Part shown: in pieces, positions 50,401 to 58,908 of the stretch
Numbering within the stretch: position 1 is the stretch's first letter
Layout: the number at the start of each line of letters is the position of its first letter
Position numbers and translations under genes: made by a program
The notes under the pieces: generated by a model
The model's database searches: none
What the model was told of the DNA's origin: nothing
The model's input: the letters and a program-made list of their open reading frames with translations, nothing else
Origin: CADEED01 sp043747835
Lineage (GTDB): Bacteria; Pseudomonadota; Gammaproteobacteria; Steroidobacterales; Steroidobacteraceae
Length of the DNA stretch: 64,000 nucleotides
Direction of reading: 5' to 3'
Assembly (NCBI GenBank): GCA_043747835.1
Contig: JAYTOK010000135.1
Location: 55,576 to 119,575, forward strand

Positions 50401-50989
50401 CGAACTCACGGATGACTTCGATCTCGTCGTCGAAGAGGTCCACGCGCAGCGGCGTCGACGCGCCCATCGGGAAGACATCGAACAGCGAACCGCGCAGCGC
50501 GAACTCGCCGGGCACGCTGACCTGCGACACGGAGGCGTAGCCACTCTCGACGAGCCGCGCGCGCAGCGGTTCGATCGGCAACTTGTCGCCGATCCCGAAG
50601 TTGAACGTGCGGCCGTCCACGTAGCCGCGCGGTGAGAGCCGCTGGCTCAGCGTGTCGGCGGCGGCGAGCAACACCGCCGACTTCAGGCGCGGCAGTTCGG
50701 CCAGCGCGGCGAGCCGCTCCGAGATGATGTCGGGGTGCGGGGAGAAGAGGTCGTAGGGCAGCACTTCCCAGTCGGGCAGTGCGTGAATGGGTTTTGAGCT
50801 GCCCAGGAAGAAGCCGATCTCCGAGCGCAACTGGTCTAGCTCGCGCGCGTCGCGAGCGATCACGAGCCACGGCCGCGAGTCGGCGGCGATCGCTTCGGCC
50901 AGCGCGAGACTGCGCGCCGAGCCATAGAGCTGGTGCCAACGCTGGCGCGACCGGGGCGCCGGTAGGGATGGGTGGAGGAGTGGGGGCAT
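47486..50989 (-). CDS. mfd: Transcription-repair coupling factor
   Basis: Mfd removes stalled RNA polymerase and recruits UvrA. The 1167-aa protein starts at ATG 50989; the longer upstream frame is a shadow of the divergent gene. Order: UvrB-like domains (to about residue 450), RNA-polymerase-interacting domain (GSPVVHEEYGVGRYLGLQVM, about 478-498), helicase motor with Walker A VCGDVGFGKTEVAMRAAF near residue 630 and DEEHRFG near 730, then RID-linked C-terminal TRCF domain (about 1000 on). ESGIDVPTANT and QLHQLRGRVGRS are motifs V and VI. It ends in a Lys/Pro-rich tail. Confidence 0.97.
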   Translation of the reverse strand: MPPLLHPSLPAPRSRQRWHQLYGSARSLALAEAIAADSRPWLVIARDARELDQLRSEIGFFLGSSKPIHALPDWEVLPYDLFSPHPDIISERLAALAELPRLKSAVLLAAADTLSQRLSPRGYVDGRTFNFGIGDKLPIEPLRARLVESGYASVSQVSVPGEFALRGSLFDVFPMGASTPLRVDLFDDEIEVIREFDPETQRSGESLKKVRLLPGRELPLDADSVKAFRLRYRKRFEGDPTKSVIYRGVSDGLAPPGIEFYLPLFFDTTDTLLDYLPADTVIAAGMGLPGVLEHAAQGVAERYEERRHDVERPVLAPEELFLPAEEITARLDTFTRVDLESFKIEDESTGHNFPTAAPKEWKLDLRAEKPLTPLVNFLSTFEGRVLLAADSAGRREVLLEMLRAHSLAPKSVAGWNEFVESDARFALTIAPEMAGLNVVSPPIAVLGEGQLFGQRARQERRRRRAQSDPQAILRDLTALGPGSPVVHEEYGVGRYLGLQVMQVAGQDGEFVVLEYAGGDKLYVPVQQLHLVSRYSGAAPESAPLHRLGTDQWAKARKRAADKIRDVAAELLDLYARRQAQRGPALASKEIDYQAFANSFPFEETADQAEAIRQVLQDLNAEKPMDRVVCGDVGFGKTEVAMRAAFVAAQSGKQVAVLVPTTLLAEQHTNNFRDRFADWPVRIETLSRFRTGKESNAVLEGIERGTVDIVIATHRLLHANLRFKDLGLIIVDEEHRFGVRDKEKLKTLRAEVHVLTLTATPIPRTLNMALGGLRDLSLITTPPAERLAIKTFVTEWNAPTLREAALREFRRGGQVYFVHNVVETIEKTAQELAKLIPEADVRVGHGQMRERDLEQLMVDFYHRRFNMLVCTTIIESGIDVPTANTIMIDRADRLGLAQLHQLRGRVGRSHHRAYAYLLTPPRKALTADAVKRLEAIESLEDLGAGFVLATHDLEIRGAGELLGESQSGELTEVGLTMYLDMLEQAVKALKEGREPDLDRPLAATAEVELRLPSLLPESYVADVPVRLAMYKRLAAAPDSAAVDELTEEIVDRFGPLPPPATNLLRVARLKLTARALGIRRLDLGPQGGYALFEEANQVDPRAVIRLVQHPDRDYRLEGALKLRISIESETDAERFEFAEKLLGELRDGGNKTPPADKPTPKPPAGKRK

Positions 50990-51031
50990 TTCGGGAGCGC
51001 GGGAGCTTACCCGCAGGCGCCTGACCTGCCT

Positions 51032-51715
51032 ATGGTGGATACTGAAAGCCTGTGGCGCAGGCTGACTCTGGCGTGTTTCCTGCTCGGCCCGGCGTTCGGC
51101 GCGGACGAAAACGCTGTGGAAGAGTGCGTGGAAGTTCCCGACGACCCGCGGCCGGATTGCATCGAGGCAGTCGTGCTGGCGGATTTCGTCGAGTACCGGC
51201 CGCTGCCGTATCCCGGCGATGCCGACACGATCGTCATGAGCTGGACGTGGCACGTCGACATCGACGTGCGCGACGTCTACGTCGGCGACATCCCGAAGGG
51301 CCGGCTAACTATCGGCGCGACGCTGCACGGCGAGTTCAATCCCGAGCTCCGTCAGCCGGTGCTGTTCCTCACTCGCAAGTTCGGTGGCTGGTATCTCGCG
51401 CGAATCGAGTTCGCCGCGCGCGGCCCGGATGGCATGGTGATCCCGGTCTTCGACGAGCCGCATCCTTCGCAGCTGTCGCCCGAGGGCTGGTGGCCGCATG
51501 ACTACAAGCGGTGGCTCGAGCCGGTCGCGTATCGCTGGCGCGACGTCAAGTCGTTCGGCCAGCGCTACGAAGACGACGCAGACGATTTCGACCCGGCCTG
51601 GGTGAGCGTCGGAAAATCCCGCATCACCGCGCTGCGCGGATTCAAGGTGACGGAAATCCCCGCGATGCTGGCGGAACGCCACGCGGTGGAATGCGCCCGG
51701 GAGGCGCTGCGATAG
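51032..51715 (+). CDS. Secreted hypothetical protein
   Basis: I do not recognise this 227-aa protein. ATG 51032 gives a signal-peptide-like start (WRRLTLACFLLGPAFGADE). The mature part has Cys residues in EECVEVPDDPRPDCIEAVVL, which could form a disulfide, and a beta-rich middle with GDIPKGRLTIGATLHGEF and PVLFLTRKFGGWYLARIEF. The gene is divergent from mfd with 42 bp between starts. A periplasmic location is likely. Confidence 0.65.
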   Translation: MVDTESLWRRLTLACFLLGPAFGADENAVEECVEVPDDPRPDCIEAVVLADFVEYRPLPYPGDADTIVMSWTWHVDIDVRDVYVGDIPKGRLTIGATLHGEFNPELRQPVLFLTRKFGGWYLARIEFAARGPDGMVIPVFDEPHPSQLSPEGWWPHDYKRWLEPVAYRWRDVKSFGQRYEDDADDFDPAWVSVGKSRITALRGFKVTEIPAMLAERHAVECAREALR

Positions 51716-51717
51716 CC

Positions 51718-52014
51718 TCAGCCCGCGACGACGACCGTGTGGATGACCTTGTCGTTCTCGAACACCACCACGAAGTTCGGGTAGAACCACTTCGTGATCG
51801 GCGGGGTCTTGGCGCCGCTGCCGACGGATCCGGTCTTGTTGGCCGGCGCACCGAACTTCGCCTCGACGGCGCTCATCGACGCGCCACGTTGCGGGGTTTC
51901 GACGCCCGACGCCTTGACCGCGACCTGGCCGTCGATGGCGAGCGTCTCTGCAAACACGGGTGAGGCCACCAGCGCGGCGGCAATGAATGTCATCCGAATC
52001 GTGCGTGCAAACAT
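51718..52014 (-). CDS. Small periplasmic hypothetical protein
   Basis: The 98-aa protein has a clear signal peptide (MTFIAAALVASPVFAE) and a conserved-looking end, ITKWFYPNFVVVFENDKVIH followed by TVV. The motif GASMSAVEAKFGAPANKTG resembles the short helix-turn seen in small outer-membrane-assembly or SmpA/BamE-like lipoproteins, but no lipobox Cys is present. The function is unknown. It is convergent with the preceding secreted-protein gene (2 bp apart) and divergent from lolC. Confidence 0.75.
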   Translation of the reverse strand: MFARTIRMTFIAAALVASPVFAETLAIDGQVAVKASGVETPQRGASMSAVEAKFGAPANKTGSVGSGAKTPPITKWFYPNFVVVFENDKVIHTVVVAG

Positions 52015-52158
52015 GGCTTTCTCCTTAGGCTCCGAACCCGAGCCATGGCGGCAATATACGCCGCGCTATGGCAAAGTCAGCCGCTGTCGCCATGCGCCGA
52101 CTCCAAACAAGACCACTTTTGTGAAGCTCGTCCGGTTTTCCGGTCAAAATCGCGCCGA

Positions 52159-53409
52159 ATGCTGAATTCCCTGTCCCTGTTCGTGGGGCTGCGCTACGTC
52201 CGCGCGCGCTCCCACAAGTTCTTCGTGTCCTTCATCACCTGGGTCTCGCTGCTGTGCGTGTGCCTGGGTGTCATGGCGCTCATCGTCGTGCTGTCGGTCA
52301 TGAACGGCCTCGAGGGCGAGCTGCGCGAGCGCCTCCTGTCGCTCTCGGCGCACGCGCGCGTCTTCGTACCGCGCGGCGTCACCACGACGCCGGACTGGCA
52401 GCAAATTGCGCAAACCATCCGTTCCTCCCCGAACGTGAAGGGTGTGGCGCCGTTCCTGGATCTCGAAGCGCTCGCCGTGCGCAAGCCCGAGATGCTGCCC
52501 GTGCGGCTGCGGGGCATCGATCCGGCGCACGAAGGAGAAGTCGGGCGCTTCGCGAGCGCGATGGTCGAAGGGAAGCTCACCGACCTCGAGCCCGGCCTGA
52601 ATCGAGTCGTGCTCGGCCGGACCCTCGCGCAGATGCTGGGTGTCGGACTGGGCGATCCGCTCACCGTGCTCGTCCCCGTGACGGACGTCAACGGCACGCC
52701 CGAGCCGAAGTTGCGCGAGTTCATCGTGGCCGGCGTGTTCGACGTCGCGCTGCAGGACTACGACGGTGTGTTACTGGTCGCCGCGCTCGCCGACGTGCGT
52801 GCATTGTTCCCGAACCCGGATGCCCGTCTCTCGTTGAACGTGAACTTCGACGACGCGATGCAGGCGCCTGAGTACTCGGCGGCGCTGGCCGCGCGACTGC
52901 CGCCGGGACTCGAGGTCCGCGCGTGGACGCAGGACCACGCGAGCTACTTCCGCGCGATCCGCATCGAGAAGACAATGGTCGCGTTGATCCTCATGCTCAT
53001 CGTCGCGGTGGCCGCGTTCTATCTCGTCGCGATGCTCGCGATGGTGGTCACCGACAAGCGCACCGATATTGCAATTCTTCGCACGCTTGGCGCGTCACCG
53101 CGGCGAGTGATGGCGGTGTTCCTGATCCAGGGCAGCGTGATCGCGTGGTTCGGCGTCGCCTTGGGCGTGATCCTCGGCACGTTGATCGGCTACAACGCGG
53201 GCGCCGTCGCCGCGTTCGTCGAAAGCCTGTTCAGCTTCGAGATCTTCAGCTCCGAGGTGTACACGGTCGCGCGAATTCCGTCCGAGCTGCGCCTCGCCCA
53301 GATCCTGTGGATCGCCGGCATCGCGATGCTGATCACGCTCGCCGCCACGTTGTACCCGGCGTTCCGCGCGTCGCGCGTACCGCCGGCCGACGCACTCCGG
53401 TACGAGTGA
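52159..53409 (+). CDS. lolC: Lipoprotein-releasing ABC transporter permease, LolC
   Basis: The 416-aa permease has one N-terminal helix (HKFFVSFITWVSLLCVCLGV), a large periplasmic domain and three C-terminal helices, the LolC/LolE topology. With LolD and LolE it extracts lipoproteins from the inner membrane and hands them to LolA. The conserved KRTDIAILRTLGASPRRVMA and the final YPAFRASRVPPADALRYE are intact. The ATG at 52159 is chosen since it matches the family N-terminus; upstream frame is spurious. lolE begins 2 bp later. LolC versus LolE identity is assigned by order. Confidence 0.9.
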   Translation: MLNSLSLFVGLRYVRARSHKFFVSFITWVSLLCVCLGVMALIVVLSVMNGLEGELRERLLSLSAHARVFVPRGVTTTPDWQQIAQTIRSSPNVKGVAPFLDLEALAVRKPEMLPVRLRGIDPAHEGEVGRFASAMVEGKLTDLEPGLNRVVLGRTLAQMLGVGLGDPLTVLVPVTDVNGTPEPKLREFIVAGVFDVALQDYDGVLLVAALADVRALFPNPDARLSLNVNFDDAMQAPEYSAALAARLPPGLEVRAWTQDHASYFRAIRIEKTMVALILMLIVAVAAFYLVAMLAMVVTDKRTDIAILRTLGASPRRVMAVFLIQGSVIAWFGVALGVILGTLIGYNAGAVAAFVESLFSFEIFSSEVYTVARIPSELRLAQILWIAGIAMLITLAATLYPAFRASRVPPADALRYE

Positions 53410-53411
53410 AC

Positions 53412-54662
53412 ATGCGCTACGAGTTCCTCATCGGCACACGCTACCTGCGCTCCACGCATCGCAGCGGCTTTGTGTCGTTCGTCGCGTCGATGTCGGTGAT
53501 CGGGCTCGCGCTCGGCGTCGCGGTGCTCATCGTCGTGATGTCGGTGCTCAACGGATACGAGAGCGAATTGCGCAGCCGCATGCTCTCGGTGACCTCGCAC
53601 GCGACGATCACCGGACTCAACGGCGCGATCCCGAACTGGCGCAGCGCTGCGGCGCGCGCGGCGCAGCAGCCCGGCGTCAAAGCGGTCGTGCCGTTCGTCG
53701 AAGCGCGTGGACTGCTCGCGAACGGGCAAAGCGTCGCGGGCGCGATGATCCGCGGCATCCTGCCGGAAGAGGAAGTGAAGGCGGTGGGTCTCGCGAGTTC
53801 GTTGAAAGAAGGCAAGCTCACCGATCTTCAACCCGGCAAGTTCCGCATCATCCTGGGCAGTGCGCTCGCGACCGAGCTCGGCGTCGGCGTCGGCGACAAC
53901 GTTGTGTTGATGGCGCCCGAGGGCAGCGCGACGCCCGCGGGTTTCGTGCCGCGCACGCGCCGCTTCGCCGTCAGCGGAATTTTCGAATCGCGGATGTTCG
54001 AGTACGACCGCGGCCTCGCGCTCATGCACATGAGCGATGCCGCGAAACTCTATCGCCTCGGCGCCAGCGTGACCGGACTTAGGCTCGCGCTCGACGATCC
54101 GTTCACCGCGCCGAAACGCGTGCGCGAAGTGGCGATGGTCATCGACGATTCGGGAGAGGGATTTTTCGTCACCGACTGGACGCGCGACCACGAGACGCTG
54201 TTCCGCGCCGTCGATCTCACGAAGTCGATGATGTTCTTCATCCTGCTGATCGTCGTCATCGTCGCGGCCGTGAACCTGGTCGCGACACTCGTGATCATCG
54301 TGAAGGAGAAGCAGACCGACATCGCCATCCTGCGCGCGATCGGCGCCGCGCCGGCCAACGTGCTGGAGATGTTCCTCGTGCAGGGCGCGCTGATCGGATT
54401 GGTTGGCACGCTCGCGGGAGCCGCGCTCGGCTGGATCCTGTCGATCAACGTGCAGTCGATCATCCATGGCATCGAAAGCCTGTTCGGGGTGCAGTTCCTC
54501 GACGCCAGCGTCTATTTCATCAGCGACCTGCCTTCCGAAGTGCGGCTCGCCGACGTGGTGCAGGTGAGCGCGGTCGCGCTCGCGCTGTCCGCCATCGCAA
54601 CGATCTACCCGGCCTGGCGCGCCTCGCGCACGCTGCCCGCCGAAGCCCTGCGCCACGGATGA
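53412..54662 (+). CDS. lolE: Lipoprotein-releasing ABC transporter permease, LolE
   Basis: The 416-aa paralogue of the upstream gene has the same topology: GFVSFVASMSVIGLALGVAV helix, periplasmic domain and three C-terminal helices, with KEKQTDIAILRAIGAAPANV and YPAWRASRTLPAEALRHG. The equal length shows that the pair arose by duplication. In species with separate LolC and LolE, the two form a heterodimer over LolD. lolD follows after 49 bp that contain a very short upstream reading frame. Confidence 0.9.
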   Translation: MRYEFLIGTRYLRSTHRSGFVSFVASMSVIGLALGVAVLIVVMSVLNGYESELRSRMLSVTSHATITGLNGAIPNWRSAAARAAQQPGVKAVVPFVEARGLLANGQSVAGAMIRGILPEEEVKAVGLASSLKEGKLTDLQPGKFRIILGSALATELGVGVGDNVVLMAPEGSATPAGFVPRTRRFAVSGIFESRMFEYDRGLALMHMSDAAKLYRLGASVTGLRLALDDPFTAPKRVREVAMVIDDSGEGFFVTDWTRDHETLFRAVDLTKSMMFFILLIVVIVAAVNLVATLVIIVKEKQTDIAILRAIGAAPANVLEMFLVQGALIGLVGTLAGAALGWILSINVQSIIHGIESLFGVQFLDASVYFISDLPSEVRLADVVQVSAVALALSAIATIYPAWRASRTLPAEALRHG

Positions 54663-54673
54663 ATGGGACACCC

Positions 54674-54715
54674 ATGAACGAGATGAGTGAGATGCTGATG
54701 AGTAAAACACCATGA
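54674..54715 (+). CDS. Candidate 13-codon upstream reading frame before lolD
   Basis: ATG 54674 opens MNEMSEMLMSKTP and ends at TGA 54713-54715, which overlaps the lolD ATG (54712) as ATGA. The same overlap couples many gene pairs in this window. No strong ribosome-binding site is visible, and the ATGAG-rich DNA could be chance, so this is a weak call. Confidence 0.2.
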   Translation: MNEMSEMLMSKTP

Positions 54716-55398
54716 GCGACGCACCGGTGCTCGAAGCGCGCAACGTGACGCGCGCCTTTCGCCAGGGCCCCATCGACATCGAAGTCCTGAAGGGCGTGAA
54801 TGTCAGCGTTCGATCCGGCGAGCGCCTCGCGATCATCGGCGCTTCGGGTTCCGGCAAGACGACGCTGCTGCAGATTCTGGGCGGGCTCGATCGCCCGACC
54901 ACGGGAACCGTGAGCGTCGCAGGCCAGGACATCCACAGTCTCGACGAGAAGCCGCGCGGCGAGTTGCGCAATCGCACGCTGGGCTTCATCTATCAATTCC
55001 ACCATCTGCTGCCGGAGTTCTCGGCGCTCGAGAATGTCGCGATGCCGCTGCTCGTGCGGCGCATGCCCAAACAGGAAGCGGAAGCGAAGGCGCGCGCCAT
55101 TCTCAGTCGCGTTGGGCTCGCGGAGCGGCTCGTTCACCGTCCCAACGAATTGTCGGGCGGCGAGCGTCAGCGCGCCGCGGTCGCGCGCGCGCTCGTGACG
55201 GAGCCGCGCCTCGTGCTCGCCGACGAGCCCACGGGCAACCTCGACGGGAACAATGCGGAGTCGGTGTTCGCCCTGATGCTCGAGCTCAATCGCGAGCTCT
55301 CGACCAGCCTCGTCGTCGTCACGCACGACCGGCGGCTCGCCGCGCGCATGGATCGCATCCTCGAGCTCGAACTCGGGAATCTAGTCGATCGCACCTGA
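54712..55398 (+). CDS. lolD: Lipoprotein-releasing ABC transporter ATPase, LolD
   Basis: The 228-aa ATPase powers LolCE. Walker A GASGSGKTT is at 43-51, followed by LLQILGGLDRPTTG; the signature is LSGGERQRAAVARAL, Walker B VLADEPTGNLDG and the H-loop VVVTHDRRLA. The family-specific LGFIYQFHHLLPEFSALENV is present. The last 17 bp overlap the end of the convergent DUF2062 gene. Confidence 0.96.
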   Translation: MSDAPVLEARNVTRAFRQGPIDIEVLKGVNVSVRSGERLAIIGASGSGKTTLLQILGGLDRPTTGTVSVAGQDIHSLDEKPRGELRNRTLGFIYQFHHLLPEFSALENVAMPLLVRRMPKQEAEAKARAILSRVGLAERLVHRPNELSGGERQRAAVARALVTEPRLVLADEPTGNLDGNNAESVFALMLELNRELSTSLVVVTHDRRLAARMDRILELELGNLVDRT

Positions 55399-55917
55399 TT
55401 TGCCGCTCGCGGCGCCCGCGCGTTCGCGATATCTCTTGCGCACGGCGTAACGCCAGATCACGTCGAACAGCGCGTAACCCGTGAGGCCGAGCAGGGCGCC
55501 GGTCACCGCGCAACCGACGAGGAAAGGTTTCCAGATCAGGCCCAATCCGTCGCGCAGCCAGTTCCAGCTCATCTCGAACGCGAATGGCAGTTCCGGCGCG
55601 CCCGTGACGATGACGCCGATCTTGTAAGCCATGTAGTAGAGCGGCGCGAACGTCAGCGGATTCACGATGAGCAGCGTCAGCATGATCGTCGGGACGTGGA
55701 TGCGGCAGAAGATCGCCGTCATCGCCGCGAGCGGAATGTGGATGGGCAGCGGCACGAAGCAGATCAAAAGCCCGGCCCCGAAGGACGGCGTGACGGTGCG
55801 TCGCTGCAGCGACCAGAGCCGCGGATCGCCGAAGAAGCGGCTGAAGGGCTTCAGCAGCCAATGGTTGCGCAGTGTTTCGCTGCGAGGCGTGATCTTGCGC
55901 AGGAGTCGCCTTGGCAT
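55381..55917 (-). CDS. DUF2062 membrane protein
   Basis: The 178-aa protein matches DUF2062: a basic N-terminus (RRLLRKITPRSETL), a VTPSFGAGLLICFVPLPIHI helix, LTLLIVNPLTFAPLYYMAYK and a C-terminal helix pair. The family is widespread in proteobacteria and its role is not known; its members are integral inner-membrane proteins. It is convergent with and overlaps lolD by 17 bp, and divergent from comEC (32 bp apart). Confidence 0.87.
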   Translation of the reverse strand: MPRRLLRKITPRSETLRNHWLLKPFSRFFGDPRLWSLQRRTVTPSFGAGLLICFVPLPIHIPLAAMTAIFCRIHVPTIMLTLLIVNPLTFAPLYYMAYKIGVIVTGAPELPFAFEMSWNWLRDGLGLIWKPFLVGCAVTGALLGLTGYALFDVIWRYAVRKRYRERAGAASGKSGAID

Positions 55918-55949
55918 GGGGGCGGGACTTTAGCATTGGGGCGTGACGC

Positions 55950-58229
55950 GTGATCGGCGGACTCTCGTTGCTGTCGGGCGTTTTGCTCGGCCTGTGCGCG
56001 GCCGACGCGCCGCATGCCGGCTGGATGGCAGCCGCGTTGCTGTGTGCCGGCATCGTCGGATTGACGCGGCTGCGGCGGCGTGCGCCGTGGAGGTGCGCGT
56101 CGTTCCTGCTTCTGGGAGCGGCGCTGTCGTCTCAAGCCGCGGTCGAGTGGCGCGCCTTGCGCATCGACCCGGCTGCCGCGGATGAGCGCGTTCTCGTCGA
56201 AGGGCGCGTGCTCGATGTTCCCACGCGCGCGGGCGCCGAACTCCGCTTCGACGCCGAGGTGCGCGTCATCGGCCGGGAGGATTCACGGCCGCGGCGCGCG
56301 CGCCTCGTCTGGCGCGACCCACCCGCGACGCCGCGCGTCGGCGAACGCTGGCGCTGGCTCGTGCGGCTGGCGCCGCTCGCGGAAACCCGCAACTTCGACG
56401 GCGCCGACATCGAGCGGCTCGCCTTCCGCGACCGCGTGCATGTCGCGGGCCGCGTGCTGCCCGCGAAACTCAATTCGCGACTGGCTCTGGCGCAGGCGTC
56501 GATCGACACCGCGCGCGCGCGCATCGCGGCGCGCATCGACGACTCGGTTGCGGATCCCGACGCGGCGGCGCTTCTCGTCGCGCTGGCCGTGGGGCTGACC
56601 GACCGCATGAGCCTCGATCAATGGCGAGTGTTCAACGCCACGGGCACGACACACCTCGTCGCGATCTCCGGACTGCACGTGACGATGTTCGCTCTCGTCG
56701 CGTTCGCGCTCGCCCGCCGTCTGTGGAGGCGCCTGGCGCTGCGGACGTTTGTCGCGCGCGAGACGTTCGCCGGGTTGTTAGGGCTCGCGGCCGCGGGCGG
56801 TTACTCCCTGCTCGCGGGCTTCTCGGTTCCCGCGCAACGCACCTGGCTGATGCTCGCGGTGTTCGCGTTCGCGCGATTCGCCGCGCGGCACGTGGGCGCG
56901 GGGCAGGTGTGGTCGCTCGCGCTCTGCGCCGTGCTGCTGCTCGATCCGCTGGCGCCGCTCGCGGCCGGATTCTGGTTGTCGTTCATGGCGGTGGGCGTGT
57001 TGCTGATCGCGTCGTCGTCGTCGGCGTGGGCGTGGAAGCCGGGCCCGGGCGCCATGGCGCGCGAGGCGATCCGCCTGCAGATCGCCGTGATGCTCGCGCT
57101 CGCGCCTCTCACGTTCGCCGTGTTCGATTCGGTGTCGATCGGCGGGCTCGCGGTGAATCTCGTCGCCATTCCGTTCGTCTCGCTGCTGCTCGTGCCGCTG
57201 GTTCTCGCGGGCGCCGTACTCGCGCTCGCATTCCCCGGGTTCGACGTGCCGTTCTTCGCTCTCGCGGCCTGGGCTTACGACGCGAGCTGGCCGGCGCTCG
57301 TCTGGGCCGCCGATCTGCCGGCCGCCCGCTGGGACGTGTCGGCGCCGGCGTGGTGGTTCCTCTGCGCATTGCCGGCGGTGGGTGTCGGGCTGTGGCGCTG
57401 GCCAGGCGGACTGCGCCTGTCCGCCGCGTGCCTCGTGCTGCCGTTGCTGTTCGCGCCGTCGCGGATGCCCGAGCCGGGTGTCGTGAGGTTGCGCGTGCTG
57501 GACGCGGGTCGCGGTTCGGCGGCGCTCGTCGTCACCGCCACCCAGGTGCTGCTCTTCGACACGGGCGACGGCTGGAACACCTCGGGTACACGGATTCGTC
57601 AGTTCGCATTGCCTGCGCTCGACGCACTCGGCCGGAGCCGGGTGGACCTGCTCGTTCTCCCGACACTCACGCCCGATCGTGCCGCGGGCGCCGCGTGGCT
57701 CGCGCACGAACGCACGCTCGGGCTCGTGCGGGTCGGCGGCGGCTGGCCGGCGTCGTCGCTGCCCGCGGAGCGGTGCGCCGACGGCAATTTCCGGCGCGAT
57801 GGCGTGACTTTCGAGTTTCTCGTGCACGGCCGCTACTGCGTCCTGCGCGTGGTCGCCGGAGGGCGCGCGATCTTGCTAGCCGGCGACCTCGACCTGGTGG
57901 CGGAACGCGCGCTTGTCGCGCGGCTGCCCGCGGGCGCGCTCGCGAGCGACGTCGTCGTCCTCTCGCGCCAGGCGAGCTCGGTCGGATCCAGCCGCCAGTG
58001 GATAGAAGCGACCGCGCCGCCATCGGGCCCGAGATGGGCGATCGGTACGGGCGGTATCGAACTGTCCGCGGCTCGGCGCGCCGCGCTCGAGCGGTGGCGT
58101 CGCGCGGGCAGCGTCGTGCTCGACACGCGCCTCGAAGGCGCGATGGATCTCACGATCGGGACGCGCGATGTCTTCGTGGAGAGAGCAAGACGGGCACGAT
58201 ATCCCTTCGCTTGGCGGCGGTCGTCGTGA
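55950..58229 (+). CDS. comEC: ComEC/Rec2 family DNA-uptake channel with degenerate beta-lactamase domain
   Basis: The 759-aa protein has N-terminal helices, the DUF4131 OB-like domain (RVLVEGRVLDVPTR) and the competence domain (NATGTTHLVAISGLHVTMFAL, LLAGFSVPAQRTWLMLAV, and LSFMAVGVLLI). ComEC forms the inner-membrane channel for transforming DNA. The C-terminal metallo-beta-lactamase-like domain starts LRVLDAGRGSAALVV, but its metal motif HxDxDH reads TLTPDRA at 572-578, and the later DVVVLSRQASSVGSS replaces the usual HHGS segment. The start is GTG 55950. No other competence gene is in the window. Confidence 0.93.
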   Translation: MIGGLSLLSGVLLGLCAADAPHAGWMAAALLCAGIVGLTRLRRRAPWRCASFLLLGAALSSQAAVEWRALRIDPAAADERVLVEGRVLDVPTRAGAELRFDAEVRVIGREDSRPRRARLVWRDPPATPRVGERWRWLVRLAPLAETRNFDGADIERLAFRDRVHVAGRVLPAKLNSRLALAQASIDTARARIAARIDDSVADPDAAALLVALAVGLTDRMSLDQWRVFNATGTTHLVAISGLHVTMFALVAFALARRLWRRLALRTFVARETFAGLLGLAAAGGYSLLAGFSVPAQRTWLMLAVFAFARFAARHVGAGQVWSLALCAVLLLDPLAPLAAGFWLSFMAVGVLLIASSSSAWAWKPGPGAMAREAIRLQIAVMLALAPLTFAVFDSVSIGGLAVNLVAIPFVSLLLVPLVLAGAVLALAFPGFDVPFFALAAWAYDASWPALVWAADLPAARWDVSAPAWWFLCALPAVGVGLWRWPGGLRLSAACLVLPLLFAPSRMPEPGVVRLRVLDAGRGSAALVVTATQVLLFDTGDGWNTSGTRIRQFALPALDALGRSRVDLLVLPTLTPDRAAGAAWLAHERTLGLVRVGGGWPASSLPAERCADGNFRRDGVTFEFLVHGRYCVLRVVAGGRAILLAGDLDLVAERALVARLPAGALASDVVVLSRQASSVGSSRQWIEATAPPSGPRWAIGTGGIELSAARRAALERWRRAGSVVLDTRLEGAMDLTIGTRDVFVERARRARYPFAWRRSS

Positions 58230-58263
58230 CGCCTTTGACCGGGCTTCTGTATGATCCGGACCC

Positions 58264-58908
58264 ATGTGGGAAATCGTTAAGGCCGGCGGCCCCTTCATGG
58301 TGCCGATCATCCTCTGCTCCATCGCAGCCGTCGGCATTCTCCTCGAAAGACTCTGGACCCTGCAGCGCAAACGCGTGTTGCCGCAGGAGCTCATCAAGAA
58401 GGTGACCCATCTCGCCGACTCGAACCAGGTCAACGAGAAAGTCATCGATGCGCTCGAGAAGAACTCGCCGCTCGGGCGCGTGCTCGCGGCGGCGCTCGCC
58501 AACCGCGATCGCGGGCGCGCGATCATGATGGAGCGCGTCGAGGACACCGGCCGCCACGTCGTGCACGAGCTCGAACGCTTCCTCAACACGCTCGGCACCA
58601 TCGCGAGCATCTCCCCGTTGTTAGGACTGCTCGGCACCGTGACCGGCATCATCCGCGCGTTCAATGCGGTGATGATGGGCGGCATGGGCGACCCGCGCAT
58701 GCTCGCGGGCGGCATCTCCGAAGCGCTGATCACGACTGCCGGAGGACTGGCAGTGGCGATTCCCTCGTTCATCGCCTATCGCTACCTGCGCGGCAAGGTC
58801 GAACGCATCGTCATCGACATGGAAAAGATCGCGGTGAAGTTCGCGGACTCACTCGGCGCCTCGCCACAGGCGGGCGAAGATGACGGCGGAGTCGCGCGCG
58901 GCGCATGA
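58264..58908 (+). CDS. exbB: MotA/TolQ/ExbB proton channel family protein
   Basis: The 214-aa protein has three membrane helices and the family motif LLGLLGTVTGIIRAF with LITTAGGLAVAIPSFIAYR. With the next gene product it forms a proton-motive-force-driven motor like ExbBD or TolQR. Here it precedes exbD, msbA and lpxK, an order common in Xanthomonadales and Pseudomonas, so a role in envelope transport is likely; a TonB gene is not in the window. ATG 58264, 34 bp after comEC. Confidence 0.93.
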   Translation: MWEIVKAGGPFMVPIILCSIAAVGILLERLWTLQRKRVLPQELIKKVTHLADSNQVNEKVIDALEKNSPLGRVLAAALANRDRGRAIMMERVEDTGRHVVHELERFLNTLGTIASISPLLGLLGTVTGIIRAFNAVMMGGMGDPRMLAGGISEALITTAGGLAVAIPSFIAYRYLRGKVERIVIDMEKIAVKFADSLGASPQAGEDDGGVARGA

